Source of the DNA: Clostridium sp. UBA4548
GTDB taxonomy: Bacteria; Bacillota; Clostridia; Clostridiales; Clostridiaceae
Assembly (NCBI RefSeq): GCF_002387895.1
Contig: NZ_DGLI01000028.1
Span: 62,001 to 126,000, forward strand
DNA length: 64,000 nt
Direction: 5' to 3'
Shown: in pieces, positions 35,081 through 44,691 of the stretch
Layout of the letters: every line of letters begins with the position of its first letter
Position numbering within the stretch: the first letter of the stretch is position 1
The notes under the pieces: generated by a model
The model's database searches: none
What the model was told of the DNA's origin: nothing
Seen by the model: only the letters and a program-made list of their open reading frames with translations
Position numbers and translations under genes: made by a program

Positions 35081-35737
35081 TTAATCGTTTAAGTCTACTT
35101 GTTTTCCAGTAATTAAATAAATTGTCCACTCACAAATATTAGTAGTATGATCTGCCATTCTCTCAAGAAACTTTGCTACGAATAAAAATCTTGTAGCCTG
35201 TTGAACGACCTTTGGATTTTCTAGCATTATTACTAAAAGTTCACTGAATACTTGCTTATAGATAGCATCTACAGAATCATCTTTTTTACAAACAACATAT
35301 GCCAAATCCACATCTCTATCCATATAAGCTTGTAAACACCCATCTATCATTTCTTCTACAATAGCAGATATTCTTGGAATATCAATTAATTCCTTAATAT
35401 ATTTTTGCCCTTCAAGCTGCTTAGTTATTTTAGCAATATCAACTGCATGGTCTGCAATTCTTTCCAAATCAGTAACAATTTTGCTCATGGTGAAGATGCT
35501 TCTTAAGTCAATGGCTAGGGGCTGACGAGTTGCTATAAGCTTAATACACTTATCTTCAATTTCTTTTTCTAAGTTATCAACTAAATCATCCTTTTTAATT
35601 ACTTCATTGGCTAGGTTTATATCTTGCGAAACTAAAGCGTTAATAGAATTGCTAATCTGAGCTTTTACTATATCCCCCATTTTTTTAAGTTCCTCATGCA
35701 AATTAACTAATTCTGTATCGAAGTTTTTTCTTGACAT
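35081..35737 (-). CDS. phoU: Phosphate signalling regulator PhoU
   Basis: PhoU links the Pst transporter to the PhoR kinase, holding the regulon off when phosphate is plentiful. The 218-residue all-helical protein carries two repeats of the PhoU metal-cluster motif (DLERIADHAVDIA near residue 90 and FLERMADHTTNICEW near residue 190). It is the last gene of the pst operon, 12 bases after the distal pstB. Confidence 0.96.
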   Translation of the reverse strand: MSRKNFDTELVNLHEELKKMGDIVKAQISNSINALVSQDINLANEVIKKDDLVDNLEKEIEDKCIKLIATRQPLAIDLRSIFTMSKIVTDLERIADHAVDIAKITKQLEGQKYIKELIDIPRISAIVEEMIDGCLQAYMDRDVDLAYVVCKKDDSVDAIYKQVFSELLVIMLENPKVVQQATRFLFVAKFLERMADHTTNICEWTIYLITGKQVDLND

Positions 35738-35749
35738 AGCTACACCACC

Positions 35750-36499
35750 TTAACTTATTCTTCCTGTAATATAATCCTGAGTTCTGTTGTCTTCTGGTCT
35801 ATAGAATATTTGCTCCGTCTCTCCAAATTCAATTATTTCTCCGTTAAAGAAAAAAGCAGTATAATCTGAAATTCGGGCAGCTTGTTGCATGTTATGGGTT
35901 ACAATTATTACTGTATAGTTTTCTCTTAAAGTATCCATTAATTCTTCAATTTTCAAAGTAGATATTGGGTCTAATGCTGAAGTTGGTTCATCCATGAGGA
36001 TCACCTCTGGTTCAATAGCAATAGTTCTCGCAATACATAATCTCTGCTGTTGTCCTCCTGATAGGGCTAAAGCACTTTTATTTAGTCTATCCTTAACCTC
36101 ATCCCAAAGTGCTACTGCTTTTAAACTACTCTCTACTATTTGGTCTAAGACCTTTTTATTTTTAACTCCATGAATTCTTGGTCCATAGGCAATATTTTCA
36201 TATATGGTCATAGGAAAGGGATTTGGTTTTTGAAATACCATACCAACATGCTTTCTTAGCTCCATTACATCGTAGCCCTTATATATATCTATATCATTAT
36301 ATGATAAATTCCCATCAATCTTAACCCCTTCAATTAAATCATTCATTCTGTTCAAAGTTCTTAAAAAGGTTGACTTTCCACAACCTGATGGTCCTATAAG
36401 TGCTGTAACCTTATTCTTTTTTATATTTATATTTACATCTCTTAATGCTTTCACAGTACCATAGTGTAGGTTAAGATCCTTAACCTTTATTATATCCAT
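35750..36499 (-). CDS. pstB: Phosphate ABC transporter ATP-binding protein (copy 2)
   Basis: PstB powers phosphate import. The 249-residue protein has Walker A GPSGCGKST, the Q-loop VFQKPNPFPM, ABC signature LSGGQQQR and Walker B VILMDEPTSALDP. I start at ATG 36499 (MDIIKVKDLNLHYG), preceded by GGAGG; the 13 codons upstream are an artefact of the leader. It is one of two tandem pstB genes; the two proteins are similar but clearly diverged. Confidence 0.96.
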   Translation of the reverse strand: MDIIKVKDLNLHYGTVKALRDVNINIKKNKVTALIGPSGCGKSTFLRTLNRMNDLIEGVKIDGNLSYNDIDIYKGYDVMELRKHVGMVFQKPNPFPMTIYENIAYGPRIHGVKNKKVLDQIVESSLKAVALWDEVKDRLNKSALALSGGQQQRLCIARTIAIEPEVILMDEPTSALDPISTLKIEELMDTLRENYTVIIVTHNMQQAARISDYTAFFFNGEIIEFGETEQIFYRPEDNRTQDYITGRIS

Positions 36500-36566
36500 A
36501 TTAAATCCTCCAATGATACATTTTATATTTAGATTCATCTCATCAGTTATTTTGTCCTAGCATCTA

Positions 36567-37322
36567 TTAACCAAATCTACCTGAAATATAATCCTCGGTT
36601 TTCTTACTCTTAGGGTTATAGAAAATATCCTCTGTATTATTAAACTCTATTAGCTCTCCATTCAGGAAAAAACCTGTGTAATCTGATACTCTTCCTGCCT
36701 GCTCCATATTGTGAGTTACTATAACCACTGTATAGTTTTCTTTAAGCTCATGTATTAAGTCCTCTACTTTTAAGGTTGAAATTGGATCAAGGGCAGAGGT
36801 TGGTTCATCCATCAAAATAATATCTGGCTTTGCAGCTAGAGTTCTTGCAATGCATAATCTTTGTTGCTGTCCTCCTGATAAGTCAAAAGCAGATTTGTTT
36901 AGCTTATCTTTTACCTCATCCCATAGAGCAGCTCCTCTTAAACTTTTCTCTACTAATTCATCTAGAACTTTTTTATTTTTTATTCCATATCTTTTAGGTC
37001 CATAAATTACATTTTCATATATAGACTTCGGAAATGGATTTGCCTTTTGAAAAACCATTCCAACTTTTTTTCTAAGTTCTATTAGATTTATATCTTTATC
37101 TAAAATATTCTGGTTATCAATTACTATGGTTCCTTCATATTTTGTATTATCAATAATGTCATTCATTCTATTTAAAGTTCTTAAAAATGTAGACTTCCCA
37201 CAACCTGAGGGTCCAATTAAAGCTGTAACCTTTGTTGATAGTATTTCCATATTTATATTCTTTAAAGCTTGATTTTCTCCATAATAAAAATTTAAATCCT
37301 GAACTTTTATTCCTAACTCCAT
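36567..37322 (-). CDS. pstB: Phosphate ABC transporter ATP-binding protein (copy 1)
   Basis: The 251-residue protein has the same motif set as its neighbour: GPSGCGKST, VFQKANPFPKS, LSGGQQQR and IILMDEPTSALDP. Tandem pstB copies are also known from Bacillus (pstBA, pstBB). It lies 17 bases from pstA and 67 bases from the second copy. Whether both ATPases work with the same PstCA pore or form a heterodimer cannot be told from sequence. Confidence 0.96.
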   Translation of the reverse strand: MELGIKVQDLNFYYGENQALKNINMEILSTKVTALIGPSGCGKSTFLRTLNRMNDIIDNTKYEGTIVIDNQNILDKDINLIELRKKVGMVFQKANPFPKSIYENVIYGPKRYGIKNKKVLDELVEKSLRGAALWDEVKDKLNKSAFDLSGGQQQRLCIARTLAAKPDIILMDEPTSALDPISTLKVEDLIHELKENYTVVIVTHNMEQAGRVSDYTGFFLNGELIEFNNTEDIFYNPKSKKTEDYISGRFG

Positions 37323-37339
37323 AATAAATTCTCCCCTTA

Positions 37340-38224
37340 CTAATCTAGTCTCTTTTGATACTTATTTCTTAATATTATAGCTAGAGTATTAGCACCTAGT
37401 AAAAATACCAATAGTACTATTATTCCTGTTGCCGCAAGCTTCTGAAATTCTGCTTGAGGTCTAGAGGTCCAATTATATATTTGAAGTGGTAGTGCTGTAT
37501 AGGCGGAAAATAAGTCTTTTGGTAAAAATGCTACATAACTAGCAGCTCCCACCATAATAAGGGGTGCTGATTCTCCAAGAGCTCTAGAAATGGAAAGAAT
37601 AGTTCCTGTAAGAATTCCTGGCATAGCAAAGGGTAGAACTACTCCTGTGATACTTTGCCACTTAGAAACTCCAAGTGCATAAGATCCTTCTCTTAAGGAC
37701 TTAGGTACATTTCTTATAGCTTCCTGAGAAGTAATTATAATTGTTGGTAATATCAAAAGTGCTAAGGTCAAGGCAGCTGATACAATTCCTCTTCCAAACA
37801 TAAAGGTTTGAACAAATACTGCAAGACCAAGTATTCCATAAACTATAGAAGGTACTCCTGCTAAGTTAGATATGTTAAGTTCTAAAAACTCCCTAAATTT
37901 ATTTTTAGTCATATACTCTTCTATATAAATCGCCGAACCAATACCCAAGGGAAATGCAATTAAAGCTGTAAGTCCAATGACATAAGCACTACCTACTATT
38001 GCTGGCAAAACTCCTGCTTTAGATGCTATACGAGAAGGTGACCCTGTTAAAAAATCTAAACTTAAGTATTTTAATCCATCCTTTAATACGGAACCTATTA
38101 ATACTATAAGTATTATGATTCCAAAAGTAGTACAAAGAAAAAATGCAGTTTTAAAGATATTGTTTATCCTTTGTCTACTTTTTAAATTATCCCTTGCATT
38201 ATCCTTAAATAAATTGTTACTCAT
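37340..38224 (-). CDS. pstA: Phosphate ABC transporter permease PstA
   Basis: PstA is one half of the phosphate pore. The 294-residue protein has six predicted membrane segments and the EAA loop region EGSYALGVSKWQSITGVVLP that contacts PstB. Its ATG overlaps the pstC stop by one base (TAATG), so they are translationally coupled. Confidence 0.95.
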   Translation of the reverse strand: MSNNLFKDNARDNLKSRQRINNIFKTAFFLCTTFGIIILIVLIGSVLKDGLKYLSLDFLTGSPSRIASKAGVLPAIVGSAYVIGLTALIAFPLGIGSAIYIEEYMTKNKFREFLELNISNLAGVPSIVYGILGLAVFVQTFMFGRGIVSAALTLALLILPTIIITSQEAIRNVPKSLREGSYALGVSKWQSITGVVLPFAMPGILTGTILSISRALGESAPLIMVGAASYVAFLPKDLFSAYTALPLQIYNWTSRPQAEFQKLAATGIIVLLVFLLGANTLAIILRNKYQKRLD

Positions 38225-39120
38225 TACATTTTCACCTGACCTTTTTTTACAATTCTTTTAGCTATGAGATTTAAGCCAAAGGTTATTAAAAATAATAATG
38301 CTCCTACCGCAAAGATAGTTTGATATTCTACTGATCCATGGCTAATATCTCCCATAGCCACTGATACCATATATCCAGTCATGGTTTGTATTGAATTCAA
38401 TGGATTTAATGTAAGCTGTGGCTTTGCTCCTGCTGCAATTGCAACGATCATAGTTTCCCCTACTGCTCTTGATATAGCTAATATAAAAGAGGAGACAATA
38501 CCAGATAATGAACCTGGAATAACAATCTTTGTTACTACTTCAAATTTCGTTGCCCCAAGTGCGTAAGCTCCATTTCTAACTGAATTAGGTATAGCACTCA
38601 TAGCATCTTCACTCAAAGAAGAAACTAGAGGAATTACCATAATTCCCACTGCAATACTAGCGCTTAAAGCATTAAAAATTTGTATGTTAGGTGCAAAGTT
38701 TTTTAAAAATGGAGTTATTACTGTAAGTGCAAAGTATCCATATACTATGGATGGAATTCCTGCTAGTATTTCTAATATAGGTTTTAGTATATTTCTAACT
38801 TTTTTAGATGCATATTCACTTAAGTATATAGCTGCGCCTAATCCAACTGGAATAGCAATAACACTAGCCCCTGCTGCAATTAGCAAAGTACCATTTAGTA
38901 GTGGCAGTACTCCAAAGTTCTGTGGTTTCATAAGTGGTGACCATTTAGTGCTAGTAAAAAATTCACTAATACTAACTTGGCTAAAAAACACAATACTTTC
39001 TCTTATTAAAATAAATATTATAGTAATAGTAGTTATAATTGATAAAATTGCAAACAATGATAAAGATTTTTCAATAAAGAATTCCTTCTTGCTTCCTTTA
39101 ACCTTCTTTTTAAGTTCCAT
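38224..39120 (-). CDS. pstC: Phosphate ABC transporter permease PstC
   Basis: PstC is the other permease subunit. The 298-residue protein has six predicted membrane segments, the first at about 17-42, and an EAA loop NGAYALGATKFEVVTKIVIP that closely mirrors the one in PstA. The ATG follows GGAGG. About 200 bases including a hairpin separate it from pstS, which would reduce pstC transcription relative to pstS. Confidence 0.95.
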   Translation of the reverse strand: MELKKKVKGSKKEFFIEKSLSLFAILSIITTITIIFILIRESIVFFSQVSISEFFTSTKWSPLMKPQNFGVLPLLNGTLLIAAGASVIAIPVGLGAAIYLSEYASKKVRNILKPILEILAGIPSIVYGYFALTVITPFLKNFAPNIQIFNALSASIAVGIMVIPLVSSLSEDAMSAIPNSVRNGAYALGATKFEVVTKIVIPGSLSGIVSSFILAISRAVGETMIVAIAAGAKPQLTLNPLNSIQTMTGYMVSVAMGDISHGSVEYQTIFAVGALLFLITFGLNLIAKRIVKKGQVKM

Positions 39121-39260
39121 AAAAATCCTCCTATATAACTAACCTGTATGCGTTTTGAACAAATTCTATATCTATATATTATTCCCTCTTTGTTAACTCT
39201 ATTATGTACTATGTTAAGTGAAAGTTAAGTGGAGGTTATGATTGGAATAAACTTAATTTA

Positions 39261-39295
39261 AAAAGCACTGGGATTATATATCCACAGTGCCTTTT
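39261..39295 (-). terminator. Attenuating hairpin between pstS and pstC
   Basis: On the minus strand the arms AAGGCACTG and CAGTGCTTTTT form a stem with a short GGAT/ATCC extension and bulges, followed by T-rich sequence 24 bases after the pstS stop. It probably allows partial readthrough, giving more binding protein than permease. Confidence 0.75.
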
Positions 39296-39318
39296 AGAGG
39301 TAAGTAATTATCTTTTTA

Positions 39319-40287
39319 TTATTTAATTTTATTCAACTGCTCTTTGTATTCAGCTTCTGGTAATGCAACTTCACCAATCTCTGGCACTATTTCAGCTGCA
39401 TTTTCTAAGTAAAATTTAACAAATTCTTTTACTTCTGGCTTTCCAAAAGACTTGTTGTTTACATATACAAAGATAGGTCTAGATAATGGCTTATAGCTAC
39501 CATCTTTAATTGTATTTAGTGAAGGTTCAACAGCTCCTGTGCCAGTATCTATTTTCACTGCCTTTAATTTATCCTTATTTGCTTCGTAGTATGAGAATCC
39601 AAAGAACCCTATAGCATTCTTATCTCCACCTATCCCTTGAACTAAAGTATTGTCATCCTCACTAGGATTCACATCTGGTCTCATTGCTTTGGCTTTTTTA
39701 TTTATAGCTTCTGTAAAGAATTCAAAGGTTCCAGAGTCTGGGCCTGGAGTATAAAATTTAATAGGTTCCGCTGGCCAATCTGCTCTCACATCTTTCCAAG
39801 TTTTAACAGTACTATCTGGAGCCCACATCTTTTTAAGTTCATCCACTGTTAATGTATCTACAAATTTATTTTCCTTGCTTACACAAACTGTAATTCCATC
39901 ATAGGCTACTATGAACTCTGTCATCTCAACACCATTTTCTGTAGCCTTTTTCTTCTCTTCTTCCTTTACAGGTCTTGAAGCATTTTGTATATCTGTTTCT
40001 CCAACTACAAATCTTTTAAAACCTCCACCTGTTCCAGATATTGCTACTGGTATTTGAACATCAGGATACTTTTTGTTAAACTCTTCTGCCATAGCTTCTG
40101 TTATTGGTCCTACTGTGGAGGATCCATCCGCTTGTATAGTACCTGATAATTTTTGTGTTTGGGCTGCATTATTATCTGTATTATTCTTAACTTCTCCACC
40201 ATCTTTGTTTCCGCACCCCGCTAGCACTCCTGTCATCATTGTAACTGCTAATGTGGCTACCATAAGTCTTAAGCTTGTCTTTTTCAT
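39319..40287 (-). CDS. pstS: Phosphate-binding lipoprotein PstS
   Basis: PstS captures phosphate outside the membrane and delivers it to PstCA. The 322-residue precursor has a lipoprotein signal peptide with lipobox VLAGC, the lipidated residue being Cys25. Mature-protein phosphate-binding features include ADGSSTVGPITEA near residue 53 and SGTGGGFKRF near residue 84. The ATG follows GGAGGG. It is the first gene of the pst operon and has the repeat-rich PhoP-type promoter upstream. Confidence 0.97.
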   Translation of the reverse strand: MKKTSLRLMVATLAVTMMTGVLAGCGNKDGGEVKNNTDNNAAQTQKLSGTIQADGSSTVGPITEAMAEEFNKKYPDVQIPVAISGTGGGFKRFVVGETDIQNASRPVKEEEKKKATENGVEMTEFIVAYDGITVCVSKENKFVDTLTVDELKKMWAPDSTVKTWKDVRADWPAEPIKFYTPGPDSGTFEFFTEAINKKAKAMRPDVNPSEDDNTLVQGIGGDKNAIGFFGFSYYEANKDKLKAVKIDTGTGAVEPSLNTIKDGSYKPLSRPIFVYVNNKSFGKPEVKEFVKFYLENAAEIVPEIGEVALPEAEYKEQLNKIK

Positions 40288-40346
40288 TAAAAATACCCTC
40301 CATTTATATAAAATTTATTTAGTTTTATTTCTTCCTTACAATATTT

Positions 40347-40421
40347 ATTATAGTGTTTCTTAATTAAGGCATTATTATGTATTAGTTAAGTAATCGAAAG
40401 TTCTTGTTAAGCATATTTAAC
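40347..40421 (-). promoter_or_regulatory. Candidate PhoP-activated promoter of pstS
   Basis: A -10 TATAAT (40347-40352) has no -35. In its place are four TTAAG/TTAAC elements, reading on the plus strand at 40364, 40386, 40407 and 40417. Start-to-start distances are 22, 21 and 10 bases, close to whole turns of the helix, so all lie on one DNA face. This is how OmpR-family activators such as PhoP arrange direct repeats. The inferred transcript would have a leader of about 50 bases. Confidence 0.6.
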
Positions 40422-40501
40422 AATTTATACCTTCTCAATAAGATACAAATTCTTGTAACTCCTAAACATACTAGAAATATAAAAATTCCTTGCAAGAAAA
40501 A

Positions 40502-40536
40502 AGAACTATAAGTATTCAGTTAATACTTATAGTTCT
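40502..40536 (-). terminator. Terminator of pgeF-phoP-phoR
   Basis: A 15-bp perfect stem (arms AGAACTATAAGTATT and its complement) with a 5-base loop is followed on the minus strand by TTTTTTC. It separates phoR from the pst operon. Confidence 0.92.
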
Positions 40537-40617
40537 AATTGATTTTCTTTTAGTTAATGACTAGCTTCCTTTATTTCTACCTGGTATCAAGCTATTAAGG
40601 TTATATAAGTAATTTCA

Positions 40618-42336
40618 TTATGCATATGGAATTTTAATAATGAACTTTGTGCCAACCCCTACCTTGCTTTCCACTGCAATATTCCCCTTAAAGCTTAATA
40701 CGATATGTTTAACAATAGCTAACCCTAAGCCTGTTCCACCTTTTGCTCTAGATCTTGCTTTATCCACTCTGTAAAACCTTTCAAAGAGTCTAGGTATATA
40801 TTCCCTAGGAATTCCATTTCCTGTATCTTCCACTGTAATTACACAGTACCTTTTCTCATTTCTTCTAGAAATAATCACTTTATCCCCTGATTCACAGTAC
40901 TTCACGCCGTTATCCACCAGATTTATTAACATTTGCTTAAACCTATCACCATCACCAATTAAATCAGGGACATCCTCACCCTCTATAGAAAGTATAATAT
41001 TCTTTTTATCTGCTGTATTTTTAATTAAGTTGTAAACATCTCCAATAGCCTTATTAACGTTTACTCTTTCTTTCTTTCCTTCCCTTTGTTGCTCAATATC
41101 TGATAGTAATAATATATCGGATATTAATCTTGTAAGTCTTTCTGCTTCGTCATTGATAATATTTAAGAATTTATCTCTCGTTTCTATATCATCTACATAC
41201 CTTAGAGTTTCAGCAAAGCCTTTTATAGACGTTAATGGGGTTTTAAGTTCATGAGATACATTTGCAACAAATTCAGTTCTCATATTTTCTAGCCTTTTTA
41301 CTTCCGTAATATCATGAACTACTGCTACAGCACCAATATGCTGATTTCTATTAATAATATCCGCTGTTCTTACTCTTAACTCCCTTAATTGTGGTCTAGT
41401 AATTCTTATTTCTCTAAAGTTTGTATCTCCATCTAAAAATATATTAGTCATATCAAACTCTTTGGATACTTCACAGATATTTTTTCCTACAATATCTTCT
41501 TCCATATCAAAGATATTTTTAGCATAGTTGTTAATCATAATAATTTTATTTGTATTATCAATAGCTATAACTCCACTATCCATACTTTCAAGTATAGCTG
41601 CTAATCTATTTTGTTTTTCCTTAACTTCATTTAAAGTATTTTGAAGTTTATCTGCCATATGATTAAAATTTCTTCCTAATTGCCCAAGCTCATCTTCTGA
41701 GTTAACATTTACTCTCCTATTTAATTCACCTTTTGCAATCATTGAAGTAATAAAATCTAAATCCCTAATAGGCTTAACAATAACATAGGAAAGTTTAATA
41801 GATAGCCACAGTGAAATTAAAAGTATAGCAATTATTGCAACTATGTAGTATATGATATAGGAGCTTCCTAATCTATGTACATCTTTCAAAGCTTTTGAAG
41901 TTCTAATAATACTACCATCTTCTAGTTCACTAGCATAATAAATTGTATTAGAATCAGTATCCTTACTGTATCTGATACTGTAACCTTCTCCATGGTTTCT
42001 TGCTGAAATTACTTCTTCTCTATCATTATGATTATCTAACTCATCCTCAGAAAAGTTCGTATCCAATACTACTTCTCCCTTGCTATTAATCACAGTAACT
42101 CTGACATCTGATTCTTTTAGAATTCTAGTTACATTTTCTTCTTGCTCTTTACTCTTTTCCAAAGTGTTCTTTAATAGCTCATTATAAACTTTTAAGTTTG
42201 TTTTAGCATTAGTTTCATTTTGATAGCTAAATATTCCATAGAATAATAGTGTTATAAATAAAAATATGAAAATTAATGCTCCTAATATAAAGAGCATTAA
42301 CTTTCTTTTCATACTAACTTTTAACTTATTCCTCAT
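40618..42336 (-). CDS. phoR: Phosphate-sensing histidine kinase PhoR
   Basis: The 572-residue kinase has a membrane segment at about 13-36, an external domain, a second segment at about 160-183, a HAMP linker, a PAS domain at about 245-345, the phosphorylated His362 in SHELKTPLTS, and an ATPase domain with NLVDNGVKY, DTGNGIP and GTGLGLAI. I use ATG 42336, six bases from GGAG; the start overlaps phoP by 11 bases. Its neighbours phoP, pst and phoU support phosphate as the signal. Confidence 0.93.
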   Translation of the reverse strand: MRNKLKVSMKRKLMLFILGALIFIFLFITLLFYGIFSYQNETNAKTNLKVYNELLKNTLEKSKEQEENVTRILKESDVRVTVINSKGEVVLDTNFSEDELDNHNDREEVISARNHGEGYSIRYSKDTDSNTIYYASELEDGSIIRTSKALKDVHRLGSSYIIYYIVAIIAILLISLWLSIKLSYVIVKPIRDLDFITSMIAKGELNRRVNVNSEDELGQLGRNFNHMADKLQNTLNEVKEKQNRLAAILESMDSGVIAIDNTNKIIMINNYAKNIFDMEEDIVGKNICEVSKEFDMTNIFLDGDTNFREIRITRPQLRELRVRTADIINRNQHIGAVAVVHDITEVKRLENMRTEFVANVSHELKTPLTSIKGFAETLRYVDDIETRDKFLNIINDEAERLTRLISDILLLSDIEQQREGKKERVNVNKAIGDVYNLIKNTADKKNIILSIEGEDVPDLIGDGDRFKQMLINLVDNGVKYCESGDKVIISRRNEKRYCVITVEDTGNGIPREYIPRLFERFYRVDKARSRAKGGTGLGLAIVKHIVLSFKGNIAVESKVGVGTKFIIKIPYA

Positions 42337-43033
42337 ATTCATCTCCGTAGTTAAACTTATATCCAATACCTCTTATAGTTTGAATGTAAATTGGATTTTT
42401 ATCGTCCTTCTCAATCTTCTGTCTCAAGTGCCTTACATGAACATCCACAGTCCTTGTTTCTCCTACGTATTCATAGCCCCAAATTTTATCTAATAGGAAA
42501 TCTCTTGTCATTACTCGTCCCTTATTCTTTATAAGTATTTCAAGAAGTTCAAATTCCTTAAGAGTAAGTTCAATTTTCTCCCCTTCTCTTTTAACTTCAT
42601 GCTTTTGAAAGTCAATGGTAATGTCTCCAAACTTATAGTTACTTTCTTCATACTTAACTGTAGTTCTTCTAAGGATAGCCTTCACCCTAGCAATAAGCTC
42701 CCTTACTGAAAAAGGTTTAGTAATATAATCATCAGCTCCTAGTTCTAGACCCAAAATCTTATCTAACTCTTCACTCTTTGCAGTTATCATAATAATAGGC
42801 ATATTTGAAATAGAAGCTTCTTTCCTAATTTCCTTGCATACATCCAATCCATCCATTCCAGGCAACATTAAATCTAAAAGCATCAAATCCGGTTGTTGCT
42901 CCTTTGCAATTAAAAAAGCATCTTTTCCGTTATCAGCTGTAATAACTCCATATCCATTCTTTTCAAGATTAAATTTTATAAGTTCTAAAATATGCTCTTC
43001 ATCATCAACTACCAAAATCTTTTTATCTGCCAT
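42326..43033 (-). CDS. phoP: Phosphate response regulator PhoP
   Basis: The 235-residue OmpR-family regulator has a receiver domain (acidic Asp10/Asp11, phosphoacceptor Asp54 in LLDLMLPG, switch Lys in ITKPFS) and a C-terminal winged helix with YVGETRTVDVHVRHLRQKI. It likely binds the repeats upstream of pstS. It is 14 bases downstream of pgeF. Confidence 0.94.
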   Translation of the reverse strand: MADKKILVVDDEEHILELIKFNLEKNGYGVITADNGKDAFLIAKEQQPDLMLLDLMLPGMDGLDVCKEIRKEASISNMPIIMITAKSEELDKILGLELGADDYITKPFSVRELIARVKAILRRTTVKYEESNYKFGDITIDFQKHEVKREGEKIELTLKEFELLEILIKNKGRVMTRDFLLDKIWGYEYVGETRTVDVHVRHLRQKIEKDDKNPIYIQTIRGIGYKFNYGDEYEE

Positions 43034-43047
43034 ATTAATTCCTCCAC

Positions 43048-43791
43048 TTATCTTATATACACGAAGGAATACATTCTTCCCTCTTTTTCTTCTTCTCTTC
43101 TATAGGAAAATAGCTTAAAATGTTTGCTACAAAATGTACATTCTTCTGTGCTATTAATATTTTCTTCTTTAATTCCATAGCTTAAGAGCTGAATCTTAAT
43201 ACAGGTCTCTAAGTCTAGTTTTCTTCCTTGATTTATTTTAAATTCTTTTGATTTTACCTTATCTTTAAATATAGGGTTGTTATGAAACTTTTGAATAAGT
43301 TCCTCACTAACCTCATAGCAACAACTTCTATTGTGTGGTCCTATATATATGCTTAAATCCTCTGGATTACATCCAAAAGCATCCTTCATTTTCTCTACTG
43401 CTTTCCCAGCAATATTAGCATAAGTTCCCTTCCAACCACTGTGGACAGCACCTATAACCTTTTTTGTTTTATCAACTATGATTACTGGAACGCAATCAGC
43501 TGTAAAAACGCCTATAGCTGTTTCTCTATTACTTGTAATTATGCCGTCACCCTCACTATTTATTATGTCAGCATTATTACTAAAAATATGAATAATATCA
43601 CTATGAATTTGATTTAAATATACCACTTCTTTAACATTGAACCAACGCTTAATACTATTTAAGCTTCTCTGTCCTTCTTCTGTCCTTCTATTAAAGGTTA
43701 GCCCATTTCCTGCTGTAAAGAATACTACTTCTATATTTTCTCCACAGCTATAAGTTAAATACTCAAAGCCCTCAATACAATCTTTTTTCAT
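43048..43791 (-). CDS. pgeF: Laccase-domain purine nucleoside phosphorylase/peptidoglycan editing factor
   Basis: The 247-residue protein is a YfiH/YlmD-family member. Family proteins have been described as copper or zinc enzymes acting on adenosine and inosine, and as editing factors that keep peptidoglycan synthesis accurate. Metal-binding residues lie in GVFTADCVPVI, VHSGWKGT and GPHNRSCCYEV. In Firmicutes it usually precedes sepF in the ftsZ neighbourhood; here it precedes phoP. Start is ATG 43791 with GGAGG upstream. Confidence 0.92.
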   Translation of the reverse strand: MKKDCIEGFEYLTYSCGENIEVVFFTAGNGLTFNRRTEEGQRSLNSIKRWFNVKEVVYLNQIHSDIIHIFSNNADIINSEGDGIITSNRETAIGVFTADCVPVIIVDKTKKVIGAVHSGWKGTYANIAGKAVEKMKDAFGCNPEDLSIYIGPHNRSCCYEVSEELIQKFHNNPIFKDKVKSKEFKINQGRKLDLETCIKIQLLSYGIKEENINSTEECTFCSKHFKLFSYRREEEKEGRMYSFVYIR

Positions 43792-43988
43792 AACTATCCT
43801 CCACATATTAATTTAATAATACAATAGCCTTTTTTTATAATCTACTATTTATCCTAATTTTAACCTTTATTTAACATATAGGAAACTAAAGTTAGCCCTA
43901 AAATTATATTTAGTCTTATGTTGCTCTCTTAAAGCTTAAACACTACAAATAAAGCACTCCTTTACTTTAGAAATCTATATAAAAAAAC

Positions 43989-44014
43989 AAGTAAAATGCA
44001 AAAACATTTTACTT
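43989..44014 (-). terminator. Terminator of nrdR
   Basis: AAGTAAAATG pairs with CATTTTACTT around a six-base loop and is followed on the minus strand by a run of seven T. The stem contains the nrdR stop codon. Confidence 0.88.
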
Positions 44015-44464
44015 TTCTTTAATTAATCTTTTTATTTCTTCCATAAAACTATTAATATCATCAAATTTTCTATACACTGAGGCAAACCTTACATAAGCTA
44101 CTTCATCCACACTTTTCAACATATCAAGAATCATTTCCCCAATTCCCTCTGAACTAATTTCTGTAGTCATGTTATTATTTAAGGTTTTCTCAATATTATC
44201 TACTATTGATTCAATATTACTACGAGTTACAGGTCTCTTTTCACAGGCTCTCATAATACCATTAATTATCTTATCTCTATTAAAAAGTTCCCTTGTTAAA
44301 TCTCTTTTAATAACAAAAATAGATATATCTTCAACCTTTTCATAGGTTGTATATCTTCTATTACAATTCAAGCATTCTCTTCTTCTTCTAATAGCCACAT
44401 TATCTTCTGTTGATCTTGAGTCAACAACCTTACTTTCTTCTCCATTACAATATGGACACTTCAA
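44009..44464 (-). CDS. nrdR: Transcriptional repressor NrdR
   Basis: NrdR senses ATP/dATP and represses ribonucleotide reductase genes. The 151-residue protein has a zinc ribbon (CPYC at 3-6, CLNC at 31-34) followed by an ATP-cone domain (about 48-138). The start is TTG at 44464, because MKCPYC is the invariant family N-terminus and no ATG is available. No reductase gene or NrdR box is seen nearby. Confidence 0.95.
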   Translation of the reverse strand: MKCPYCNGEESKVVDSRSTEDNVAIRRRRECLNCNRRYTTYEKVEDISIFVIKRDLTRELFNRDKIINGIMRACEKRPVTRSNIESIVDNIEKTLNNNMTTEISSEGIGEMILDMLKSVDEVAYVRFASVYRKFDDINSFMEEIKRLIKEK

Positions 44465-44691
44465 TGATTTTCACGCCCTTTTTCTATTATCTAGAATGCA
44501 ACAAGGCAAATAAATATGTATTTTTCTTCCCTTTTGCACTCTCCTTAACACAAGCTACTTTAAAGTACATTTAAAATATAACTCCAATATCATAACTTAT
44601 ATAATTTTATTATACACATATTTTATAACATTAGTATATAAGTAACTAAAATTAAAATCAATACTTCCTAATGTAGCTACACCTTTCTCTA

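Noticed and set aside
38684..39142. 152-codon frame opposite pstC
   Set aside because: It is the reverse complement of conserved membrane-protein codons, with no start signals of its own.
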